A stretch of DNA of 64,000 nucleotides, from contig NMRA01000014.1 of the NCBI GenBank assembly GCA_002633005.1, positions 686,970-750,969 on the forward strand, read 5' to 3'. The first letter of the stretch is position 1. Every line of letters begins with the position of its first letter. Positions 22,512-32,532 of this stretch are shown here, in pieces. The translations under genes and the position numbers were made by a program. Source of the stretch: Phoronis australis (Eukaryota > Phoronida > Phoronidae). The notes beneath the pieces were generated by a model. It worked only from the letters and a program-made list of their open reading frames with translations. It was not told the origin of the DNA and did not search any database.

Positions 22512-25245
22512 ATGGAGTCAATCAAGTCACATATGAGGGAAGGGTACATGTGGATGGAAAAGATATCACTAACCGAGACCCTTGGAGACGGGGTAAAGGT
22601 GTCACGGGCAGCCCATCAAGCTGCACATAACAGGAGCCAGTCATTCGAAGTAAGCATTACCTCACAAACGCCTATGATTCGTCACCAGGCCCACTCGGTT
22701 GCCACCATCATGCACTGCATGCATAAGAATCAAAACACAGTGGCTTTCCTTAACCCAGGACAAACCTCAGTTCTAGCTGTTGACCAGCCACTGTTTGCTC
22801 TATTTTTTGCTAAGCATGTCCAGTGGCAGTGGCCAGAGGAGTATGGAGAGGACAAGTTTGTCATCATGTTCGGGGGACTTCACATTGAGATGGCTGCACT
22901 GAGATCAGTAGGGACCCTCCTATAAGACAGTGGCTGTACTAGTGCTATTGCTGAAGCAAGTGTGGCATCATCTGGTACAGTGTCAAGTGTCACCAGGACA
23001 AGACTTGCCCACCAGATCACAGCACGCAGCTTGTACAGATTAAGGAAGCTCAGCGTGACCACTCCTCCGAGTGTGAGGTGTCGGGCACTACTCCTATAGC
23101 ATTTGAAGACTGACGTGAGAGGCAGAGGAGTACAAGTCCACAATTCCAGTTTTGGAATCTGGTGCTGGATATGGAGCTTGCCATCGTTCTCTTGATCCGC
23201 TCTTTTAAGGAAGGAGACTTTGAACTCTACCGAGAATCCTTGACAGAACTGATTCCATACTTCTTCACGAAAAACAGTATGAACTATGCCAGATGGCTCC
23301 CAATGCATTGGCGGGATATGATGTCTCTTGATCACCAACACCTAGGTGTCGCCAGGGTGTTTCACAAGGGGAACTTCGTCATTCACAAACCAAATTGTGA
23401 ATTTTCGGCAATGGCGATAGATCAACCTCAGGAACAAACCAATGCAGTAATCAAAAGTGATGGTGGAGCTGTTGGGATAACTGGGGATCCTGCAGCACCG
23501 AGGAGATGGATGCTAGCTAGACCAGAAGTGAGTCGTTTAGTTGATGGCTATGAAATCTTATCATGCGTTAAGGACACAGCTATCACCACTAAACACCACG
23601 AGCAGAATACAAGTACCCAGCGGGCATTCCTTGAAAAGGTTAAGGCGCTACAAAGAGTCCTGAAAGAGATGGGCAATCCTTTTCAAGAAGAGATAGCAGA
23701 CCTCCTGGTTCTAGACACAGATCCACCGCTATCTGAGCTCGTTGCCACACACCCTGAGAGAGGAAAACAACAGTTCAAGTTATTTGTAGAAGGCCTGGAG
23801 AGTGAAGATACAAGTGCACTCTACCGGCCCATTAGGAAGAGCAAGATTGCCTTCTTGAAACATGAGAAGTTTGCCTATAGTTCCCAGGAAAAAGCCATGA
23901 AAGAAGATTGTCATCTGTTCTCCAGACTATTCATCTCCTGCCAGGTTAGACTGTTCGATTTGCAGGAGTTCTTCGCTCATGAGAACCAAACAGCTCCTGG
24001 TTCACTCAGTGACAATGGCAATCTCCATGCATCCCAAAAGTCACAGTTGGTGGACATTCTTGAATCCGGAGTCACTCTACCAGAAAGCAAACCAGAAGGA
24101 GATACATGTACCATCATCATTGATAGCTCAGCTCTGATTAATGTCATACCCCCGCGGAGCTCAAAGTCATTTGATGATTATGTCAAAGAAGATTTTCTAC
24201 CAAAGTTGGAGTGCTATGCTGCCAAATACGAACGGGATGACATTGTATTTGATGTCTACAAGAAGCTGAGCCTAAAGTCTGAAACCAGAACCAAAAGAGG
24301 ACTTGGGATCAGGAGAAGAGTAACAGGAAGTACCAAGACGCTTCAAAACTGGAGAAGCTTTCTGCGAGATGATAGCAATAAGACTGAATTATTTAATTTC
24401 TTCGCAGAGAAAACGCGTGATATTGAGACAAAGGGCACCATCATCGTGACAAAGGGGGGTAATGTCATCAGCAACAGAGCGAGGTCCCATGAGGAAGCTG
24501 ACACCAGAGTGTTTGTACATGTAAGGGACGCGACCTCACAAGGTACCAAGTCCCTTATCATCGAAGCAAACGACACTGATGTTGTCATCATAGCAGTGTC
24601 GACCATGCCATTCTTACAACACCATGGGCTAGAACACTTGTGGATAGCCTATTAAGGAGCCAGTGCTCGGTGGATTCCTGTTCACGACGTAGTTTCTTCA
24701 ATAGGGCCGAAGAAAGTCAGCGGTATCCTTTTCTTTCATGGTTTCACAGGCTGTGATGTGGTTTCAGGTTTTCGTGGCAAAGGAAAAAAGTCTGCATGGC
24801 TGACATGGAATGTGTGTGTGTTGATGTTACTGAAACCTTCAAGAAACTCAGTTACTGTTTGGGAGATATTTCAGACGATAACCTGCAGAATCTAGAGAAC
24901 TTCGTTGTCCTAATGTATGACATATCCAGTGCAGCTAGTGGTGTCATGGTTGGATCATTTTTTCCGCAAGCAGAGGACTTATGATGCGATTCCACCAACC
25001 AGAGATGTCCTGAAAGAGAATGTCAAACGTGCTGCCGACCAATGTGGGATCATCTGGAGCCAGGCGACAGTCTCGAGCTCAAAAACCAGCACTCCTACTG
25101 ATTGGGGTTAGATTCAATGTGAAGAGTTATGGAAAATACACTGGACAACCATTCCACCAATAGCTGCGTGCTGCCAGGAATTGACAAAATGCTGGTGTAA
25201 GAAAGGCTGTACCCGGAGCAGGACTTTCTTGTGTCGCTCGTTGTA
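22512..25245 (+). pseudogene. Broken SHEEADTR-motif protein, PIN/FEN1-like nuclease
   Basis: Four stretches form one protein. First (22512-22925): QTSVLAVDQPLFAL and FGGLHIEMAALRSVG. Second, in the same frame after a TAA: SGCTSAIAEASVASSGTVSS. Third (23162-24655, 497 codons): YARWLPMHWRDM (residues 42-53), DQPQEQ (87-92), GGAVGIT (101-107), IIIDSSALIN with Asp321, SHEEADTR (442-449) and NDTDVVIIA with Asp471/Asp473. Fourth, after a further in-frame TAA: FTGCDVVSGFRGKGKKSAW, then IPPTRDVLKENVKRAADQCG and CWCKKGC. These motifs match a protein family I know from many invertebrate genomes. The Asp, Glu-Glu-Ala-Asp, Asp-x-Asp and GCD-x4-GxGKK-x-A order parallels FEN1/XPG nucleases, a fold inference of mine. 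In-frame stops at 22923, 24653 and 25109 plus several frameshifts make it a pseudogene. No introns are evident. Confidence 0.7.
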
Positions 25246-25418
25246 GTTGTGTATGTGACCAGTAACGTCATTGTGTAAAGGAATTCATAATAGAAAATAG
25301 ATTCTGACATATTATTTTAGCATTAATATGATTTTCATGTTCGACTAACATTGTGATTTATGATTCCGTCCATTTATTTTGTATTTGATGTTCGAGAGTA
25401 CAGTTCCGTTTCTCGTTA

Positions 25419-25424
25419 ATAAAA
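25419..25424 (+). other. AATAAA polyadenylation-like signal
   Basis: AATAAA followed by T-rich and TG-rich sequence, about 175 bp after the end of the cysteine-rich tail of the upstream pseudogene. It could be its former poly(A) signal, but the hexamer is common by chance in AT-rich DNA. Confidence 0.25.
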
Positions 25425-25789
25425 TTTCTTTTGATGTTGTATTTTTTTGTTTATTTTATCAGTAGTTGCCCACATGGTGTTAACATGCTTCTGAAAATAT
25501 CAAAAATGAATTTAGCATATCTAAAAACCTACAATTTGGCAAGTTCAAGAAAATCGGTTGGACAGAGACAGATTTATGAGGAAAAGCATTACCCGCAAGC
25601 ACTAAATGGTGGTCTTTTTGAAAAATGTCCGCCATTTTGGATTTTTAGGTGGCTAGTCGAGTACATCTGTTGAGCATAGCTTAGGATGTCACTATGCAAA
25701 TTTTGGTGCTTTATCATTAAATGCATGATTTTTTTCAATATCTGCCCAGCTAAGAATCCTATTGAGCTTCTTATTGAACTGCCGATAAG

Positions 25790-26595
25790 ATACTATTAAA
25801 CTTCCTACAGAATCAAATGGAACTTCCATAGAATATTATTGAACTTGCTACAGAATCCTATTAACCTTCCTGTATATTCCAATTGAACTTGCTATAGGAT
25901 CCTACTGAATTTCCTATAGGATCCTATTGAACTTCCTATAGAATGCTATTGAACTTCCTATAGAATGCTATTGAACTTCCAACAGAATCCAATTGAACTT
26001 TTTTTGTTTATTTGTGATATTTAAAATATATTATAATACAATGAAGAAATCAGTTTTAATCATGCTATAAGATTCTATTGCACTTATAATAGGATCCCAC
26101 TGAACTTCAAATAGGATTCTAAAGAACTTCATATAGAATCTTATTGAACGTTATATAGGATCCTATTAGACTTCCTAAAAATCCTATTGAACATTGAACT
26201 TGTTATCAAATCATATTGTACTTCCTATATGATCCCATGAACTTCCCATAAGATCCTATTGAGCTCCCTATAGAATCTTTTTGAACGTCCTACGCATCCT
26301 ATTGACCTCCCTACAGAATCCAATTAAACTTCCAATAGAATCCCACTTCATGTAGACTCCTATTGAAGTTCTCATAGGATCCCACTGAACTTCCTATAGG
26401 ATCCTATTGAACTTCCTATAGGATCCTATTGAGCTTCATGCAGAGCTTCCTTTAGAATATCGTTGAACTTCAACAGGATTCCGTAGTAACTTCAATATGA
26501 TTCTACATGAACTTCCAATAGAATCCTATTGAAGTTCTATAGAATCCCGCTTAACATCCTATAGAATTCTACTGAGCTTCCTGTAGATGGAACTC
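25790..26595. repeat. 22-bp satellite with ATAGGATCCTAT core
   Basis: Roughly 30-35 diverged copies of a 22-bp unit of the type CTTCCTATAGAATCCTATTG plus AA. The best units contain the 12-bp perfect palindrome ATAGGATCCTAT next to CCTATAGG. The array is interrupted at about 25995-26065 by AT-rich sequence. Related but disordered words occur at 5.0-5.6 kb and near 30.35 kb. Confidence 0.85.
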
Positions 26596-26599
26596 CCTT

Positions 26600-27697
26600 A
26601 AAACAACATAAAGGGTTATCTATATGTCATTCGCTATAGCTGTTTCATTTCTGGTGTTTTAAAATATAATGTTGAGTTTAAATAACTAAGGGAACGTTTT
26701 ATGTGTATGGCTTAATGGCTACAATGGAGAGTTTTTCAACTGGAAAACAGGTGTCACTGAAAGACGATTAAATGAACAGAAATATGTACAGCAATTAAGA
26801 GGCAGTCCATATAAAACCAGTAGATTTTCAAAAATCAGTTTATACGTCAAAATTTAAAACAACTTCATTTTTGTACATGGGTAGGTATCCTAACAAAAAC
26901 CCAAATGCCAAATTTTGTGCACTCAATGACCCCTAATCTAGCCGCTGTAGCATGATAACACAAATTGGCACAATTGGGCATATTTGCCGTTTCAAAAATC
27001 GCACGTTTTCAGCAACAAAAATTAGTGTTACAAAATAGATCAAAAGCTATATTTTGGTGGCTGAAATAACCACCGTATACTGTGCATAAATCTGTGCCAT
27101 TTATTAAAATCTGACAGTTTTGTGCTAGACAGGGGAGATAATCCACAGACCACTTTTTGGAGCTAATTTTAGTGGCCATTTTTGTGACCTTCATACTGCC
27201 ATAAAACACCTTGAAGCCTTATGTGACGTTTTGAACATACAGTTAAAGAGTTAGTCTTGATGACTGAGCAATAAAAAATCTTGCCTCACCTTTGCACTTT
27301 AGTGAAAATTGTCTTGCAAAACTGTCTATTTCCATAGTTTGGAAATGACGAGCAGAGCTTACAAACCATTTGAACAAACTTTTAGGCAAGAAGTCTGCTT
27401 TAAATATTTATAGAAATCAAGTCTAAACTCTTTGAAATGAAAACGAGATGTTTTCCGGGTTTATTACGCGGCTACTATCAAAACTGAACCCGATGACCTT
27501 TGCCCACTGAGAAAGTCAGTTGAGGTTAAGCTTGAGGATAAATAAAAATGTACGTGTAACCCTCTTGTATTCTTTCATTTGTTTTACATTATCAGGTTAA
27601 TTTAAACACTCTGTAGAACTTTTAAATGGAAATAAATGCCTTTAAGATTTAACGAGTAAGAATTGATATTTGTAATGACTGGTTTTGAGAGAAGCAA
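26600..27697. other. No recognisable gene
   Basis: AT-rich sequence. A 66-codon minus-strand frame (27009-27209) has no recognisable motif. Confidence 0.5.
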
Positions 27698-27979
27698 GTG
27701 CATTTTAAAAAGACAAAATGGCGGACGATGTCGATGGGCCTTCATGTTCCTTTAGAGTTGATTCTGCAAAAAATCCGATCACAAAAGCTTTGTGCTTTAG
27801 TGAGTTATGTCAAAGACACCACTGAACATTTGAGATACAGGAAACTACCTCACAAAGCAAGGCCTGTGCCAGAGTACAGACTCGTACTTGTCAGAGTCGG
27901 TGAATTTCTGACTGAACAGGACCAATCATGGAAGAGTGAGGTAATGCTGGATGTTACCATTCTGCTCCTCTCCTCCTGA

Positions 27980-28797
27980 ACGTAGCAGCCTTGTCAAATG
28001 CTACCGGCATTTCTGTTTCGAGATATGATTTAGTGACAGTCAGAATGGAAAGGATCTCTGTGATCGCAAACAACATGCCGAAGGTAACAATATCATAAAC
28101 TTTCTGGATTTGAAAGAAGCATTACTTTCCATTGGTCGTGTGAAGGGATGCTATGTGTATGCTTGTTCAGTCAATGTAACAAGTCTTTTCCAAAATACTC
28201 AGTTCCTGGTATAAGCACATTCCCAAATTTCCACAATTCCCGGCACCCAAGGAATTCGCGTGTGGAAATCTTTCCATGTAGTTGACGGTAAGTGACAAAT
28301 ACTGAGGAAATGGGAAACATATTTCTCTAAAATACACTAACTTCTCTAGAATGGCGGATTTTCAACACCAAGAGTTGGCATTGTATCTAGTGAAGAGCCT
28401 CAACATGAAAAGTTCCCTTGTACCCAGCAAGGTTACTCGAAATTTTTGCTACAGATGCAGAACTAGGTCAGCATTTGGATGTGGGTAAAGACACTGAACA
28501 TTTACAGAGGGAAACCACGTATGACCACATCGCTCGACAGTGGTCAGAAATGTTTTCAGATGCAAGAACCGGAGCGTCATTTGAGGCAGCCTCAGAGTAC
28601 TATTTGGATGAGACGAATCCTGAAGCAATAGGTTACGCATTGAAAAAAGGTAAAAGGTCAACAAGATTTTCAGCAAAGGTTAAGAACATTCTGACGAACA
28701 TATTCGATGAAGGAAATAAGTCAGTTAAAACGTTCACCCTCGGAAGTGCCAAAATGGAGAAAACAGTACGAGAACCCACTGGGAAAGATGTGTGATA
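27980..28797 (+). pseudogene. Broken GKDLCDR-motif zinc-finger-like protein
   Basis: From about 28030 one frame reads SDSQNGKDLCDRKQHAEG then LDLKEALLSIGRVKGC. Near 28215 PGISTFPNFHN appears in one frame and, near 28245, GIRVWKSFHVVDGK in another, followed by GTAAGT (about 28290), a good splice donor. Near 28418 the frame reads FATDAELGQHLDVGK, HLQRETTYDHIARQWSEMF, then GYALKKGKRSTRFSAKVKN and FDEG. I know this motif order from predicted zinc-finger-like proteins of many invertebrates. In those the finger reads Cys-x-x-x-Gly-Cys and ends Leu-x-x-His-x-x-x-GlyLysHis. Here the second Cys reads Tyr and the last His reads Asp, and frames change several times, so it is decayed. It lies 2.8 kb after, and on the same strand as, the SHEEADTR pseudogene. 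An upstream frame at 27698-27979 may belong to it. Confidence 0.55.
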
Positions 28798-29148
28798 TAT
28801 GAAGTCGAGACCTTTACTTCTGTTTACTTGATGTCTGTCTTGAATGAGTCATTAATAAAATTGTCTCTCGTGAATTATTTTCTATTGACTGTGAATGTGT
28901 ACCTTTTTATACCACTGATGATCCCACTGCCAGAAATATTCAGCGTTAGGGTGCCCGGTGTGTGGGGGGTGGAACACCAGGTTTCTGGCGACTGGTGGCG
29001 ACTAAAATTTCTAGCAACCAGCAGGGACATTACAATATGAACCCAGTTACAATGACTATTTGCACTGAACACTAGGGGGCCATATCCAACTTGGGTGACT
29101 TCCTTTGCCTGTGGCACGAACAAGGCAGATAGAAAACAAGGGAGGGGT

Positions 29149-29270
29149 GAGTTCGGTAACACTAGAACCTCTCTAAAATTTATCCAAAACCACGTGTTCT
29201 CATTTAGAATGCAGAGCAATATCTCGCGAAGTTTTGAATTATAGCAAGGTCCTCGTGTTACTGCTCTTAT
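29149..29270. mobile_element. Approx. 120-bp MITE, GAGTTCGGTAAC ends, degraded
   Basis: Starts GAGTTCGGTAACACTAGAACC and ends GTGTTACTGCTCTT, an imperfect inverted pair. The interior (AGAATGCAGAGCAATATCTC, CTCGCGAAGTTTTG) matches the copies at 47069-47198 and 60890-61020. Confidence 0.6.
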
Positions 29271-31010
29271 TCTAGATGCGTCTTCAGTCTCCACGTAAAC
29301 AAAAGCAGCGCCATCTATCATTTAGAAGCACGCATGCCTGATTTACGTACATATTTTTGTAATAAGCAATAATCATCAATGCCGTTTTCAGAGAATGGTA
29401 CATGTAATTAATAATGCTGTCTGCCTTTTCTCCAAAATACAAGCTATTTATGCCGTGTTTCGCAAGCTAATTATATGTTCCAAGAGCCCCCTATTGGCAG
29501 CAGCGGCAATTGAGAACATTCAAAAGGACGAAGTGCAGTTCGTGTAATGCTTCGTACGCAAAAACTACATTAGAGGCAAGATTTTTTATTTTAGATTATG
29601 AACAGGTTAGGAATGACTGAAAAAATTATTATAAAGTCAATTTCAGGAAAGGTGCGTTATGGCTGCTACAGAGTGCCAAATTTGGCCGAAAATGGCTTCA
29701 GTGAAAACCTGAAAAATAGCCATTTTTGCCTCACAAATTCAAAACGTACAAATTTAAAAATGGATTTCGAAAGTTATGCCATTAAATTATTCAGCCATCG
29801 CCCTTTCAATTCGTATTATTCATTTGTTTTTACCTCACCACACATGCTACTAAAATGCATTCAAACATGCCTACCTCGACGCCCAATTTTGTTGCAAAAT
29901 GGAGGTACAGGTCATAAGAAGAAAAATAATGAATGAAAATTCTTAAAGTGAGGTTTTCTACATCTCAATAAACCACACTCATGTGCTAAGTTTCAAAAAA
30001 ATCGGTGATTTTGGGTATAGAATCTACGTGTTGGTTTTTATATGGAGTCACTCTTAACTACTCAGCATAGTCTTACACATCTGACTATCAGAGAACAGTA
30101 TATAAAAGCCAATAGCATTCAGCATTTTAATATTAAGTTAGTACTTAAAATGTTTTGAAAAAGCAAAAAGGAACACAGAAGACTCTTGTAGGCACAGTTT
30201 ATTGCACCCATTGGACTGTGGACATTGTTTAAGAACACAGTGCACTGCTTTACAAAATCGTTGAGGTCACCTGTGTGCCAGTGGAACGTTTCCAAAGAAT
30301 TTCTTTTGTTGAGAACACTTTTATGTATTATGTATGCATTAGAAATGTCATCATAGGAAATCCCATTGGATTTCTTAGAAGCTTTATAAGAATTCCTATA
30401 GGCATGGTGGTGTGATTTACTTTGCAACACTAAACCATGAATGGTTGACTCCATTAGGCTACATTGCATTACATAATGAAATGTTGTTTACAAATGTGCT
30501 ATTACCCCTGAAGATTGTCTCTGTTCGCAGCTTAGAAACAATACAATTTTCTTCATTGATCCTCATGGAACTTACACACTACATGTGCCTTACTTTTATG
30601 TCAAAGCCTGTAATTTTTAGTTGAATTTGGAAGCAACATGGAGCATTGGCAGCCATTTTTTCCTTTTCTGGAGTCGGTTTTACAAACATGTAATTGTTTT
30701 GAAATTTATTGATAGAGGTCAAGCGTTCTCAGCATGAAATTACCTATTTCTCGCATGGATTTACCATTGTCATTTTATTCGGCGTCTTTGACTTTTACAG
30801 GTAATCTTTTAATGAAATTGGCCTTCCGGCACATTTGTTGGTCTATCATACTGTGTCACAGGTGACATTTTTCATCTAATGGACATGAAATTTACATGCG
30901 TGGTCCATTTCGTCAAAAGTACAAGGACTGTGGTTTTCGAGCAAAAACTCACGCAAGACGATAGCTGTCATCATAGGCTATTTGTCTCTCGTTAGCTGCT
31001 ACCGTTCCTG
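29271..31010. other. No recognisable gene
   Basis: Frames of 112-116 codons (29598-29936 plus, 30119-30469 minus) have no family motif. This is also where a pol gene would lie if the minus-strand gag at 31.0-32.3 kb were part of a full retrotransposon. I find no protease, reverse transcriptase or integrase motif here. Confidence 0.5.
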
Positions 31011-32275
31011 TTAACTGAGAGGTGAAGATGGAGAAGGTCGCTTCGGCGACTGTGTCTGTAACATTGCAAACAACTTGTTAAAATTGTTTGATACTTCCCT
31101 CCGATTTTCTAAAAGGTCAGACTTCAACTCACTTATCTTCTTATGAAGCTTAGCATTGTCAGTCATAAGGAATGAAACCGACGCATCTAAGTCATTGCAC
31201 CTACCCTCAAGAGCATCTAATCGAGACTCTAAGGAGCCACGAGGAATGAACTTAAGAGCTGGCTTCTTGGTTACTTGGCGAACAGAAACTTCATCTTCTT
31301 CCATATTCCCTTCTCTACAAAGAGATACCGACTTCGGTGAATTGGAAGTAGTCATCAAGTCTTTGGTTGTTGAAAACCACCTAGCGGCATTCAAGACAGC
31401 CATGAGTGTACTTGGTCGACCGTTTATAGCCAATTGCGCAACCTCTCCTGTAGACCTAAACAGAACCGAAGAACCGCCTGAGCTTCATCAGAGTCCCTCT
31501 CCTCTAGAAAGGCCAACAAGAATAAACTTGTAAGACGGTCAGCCCATTTTTCTAAGGTTTCGTCAGAAGTCTGATTGGCTGACTGGAACCTAAGTTGGTG
31601 CACTTCATTGCACTCGACATCTGCCCCAAAACGATAGGTCATATGATCCACAATTTGGTCGAAACTTGAGTATGGGTGAGCTTTAATGTGGTTGAAAAAC
31701 CAACGAGAGGCATCACCTTCCAAGCACAAGCCCAGCTTCGTTCTACATTTTTGACCTGAACAAAAATTGCCTCGGGTAACATTTCTGAATTTCCATAGAA
31801 CGACCTCACATGTACCTATCTTGCCACTAAAGATAAGGTTGCGTGGGATACGTGACAGGTAATGAGTGCCACAGCCAGAGGGCGTAGGTGACATGCTAGT
31901 ATGCAAATGAGTCTTTGCATAAGCAATGCCACTACCAGTCTTTGACGACGGAGTCAGTTTAGCTGCCAACTTGGAAAATGAATAGTCAGGGCTAGAGGTA
32001 AGGGTAACTATTGATGAGGTTTTCTTACCAAATTCGTCACAAACCTTGACTACTTCCTCCAAATCTTCAGGCAGACCACATGGGGCTGTAAAGTCTATGG
32101 ACTTCTGCAGAGTCTTGGTTGGCTTCCAACTGGAATGTATCTTGCGCACATTCTCTGGAGTAATAGCTAATATTTCTCTGAAGTCCATATCTGCAGCAGC
32201 AACATCAGTAGTCATACCCGAAAGGTCCAACAGTGTTGCAGCGTCACAAGAATTGATAATAATATTGGACGTCAT
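31011..32275 (-). pseudogene. Solo retrotransposon gag-like gene
   Basis: Two minus-strand frames overlap by 10 bp. The first (32275-31424, 283 codons) holds a gag/capsid core: NLIFSGK (residues 146-152), LGLCLEGDASRWFF (181-194), MTYRFGADVECNEVHQLRF (212-230) and SDETLEKWADRLTSLF (237-252). This is the usual order in Ty3-type Retrotrans_gag proteins. The second (31433-31011) continues with QLAINGRPSTLMAVLNAARW and a coiled-coil-like LESRLDALEGRCNDLDASV segment, then ends at a stop. One frameshift near 31430 separates them. No CCHC zinc knuckle is visible. No pol follows downstream. It could be a truncated element or, if the shift is a sequencing error, a stand-alone gag-derived gene. Confidence 0.65.
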
Positions 32276-32532
32276 TATAAGGTGCCCAAAATGGGTGTGG
32301 CACTAGGGAAATAATAAGTCTGCAAAGACTGAAATAGTAAATAATAATACCAAAAAATTATACCAATACCAGACAAAAATGGAGAATGCAATAAACGAAA
32401 CAGCTGAACACTCGTGTTCAGTGACCAACCGGCTACGACACGAGTGGTAACGAGCCACAAGGAAAAACAAATCCACGAGTTACTTTGAACTACGCGCCAC
32501 TCGGTGTAAAGGTAGAAACTGCACGTAGCAAC
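32276..32532 (-). other. Possible leader or LTR edge upstream of gag
   Basis: Between the gag start and the repeat copy at 32533 lies about 257 bp without a gene. Just before the gag ATG, the minus strand reads CATTTTGGGCACC, which resembles the position and style of a primer-binding site after a 5' LTR. No matching LTR was found on the other side of gag, so this is only a suggestion. Confidence 0.2.

Noticed and set aside
25790-26595. CRISPR-like array
   Set aside because: Units are directly adjacent without unique spacers, and the DNA is eukaryotic; it is a satellite.
32276-32300. Primer-binding site before gag
   Set aside because: The tRNA match was not verified and no LTR pair was found; kept only as a weak note.
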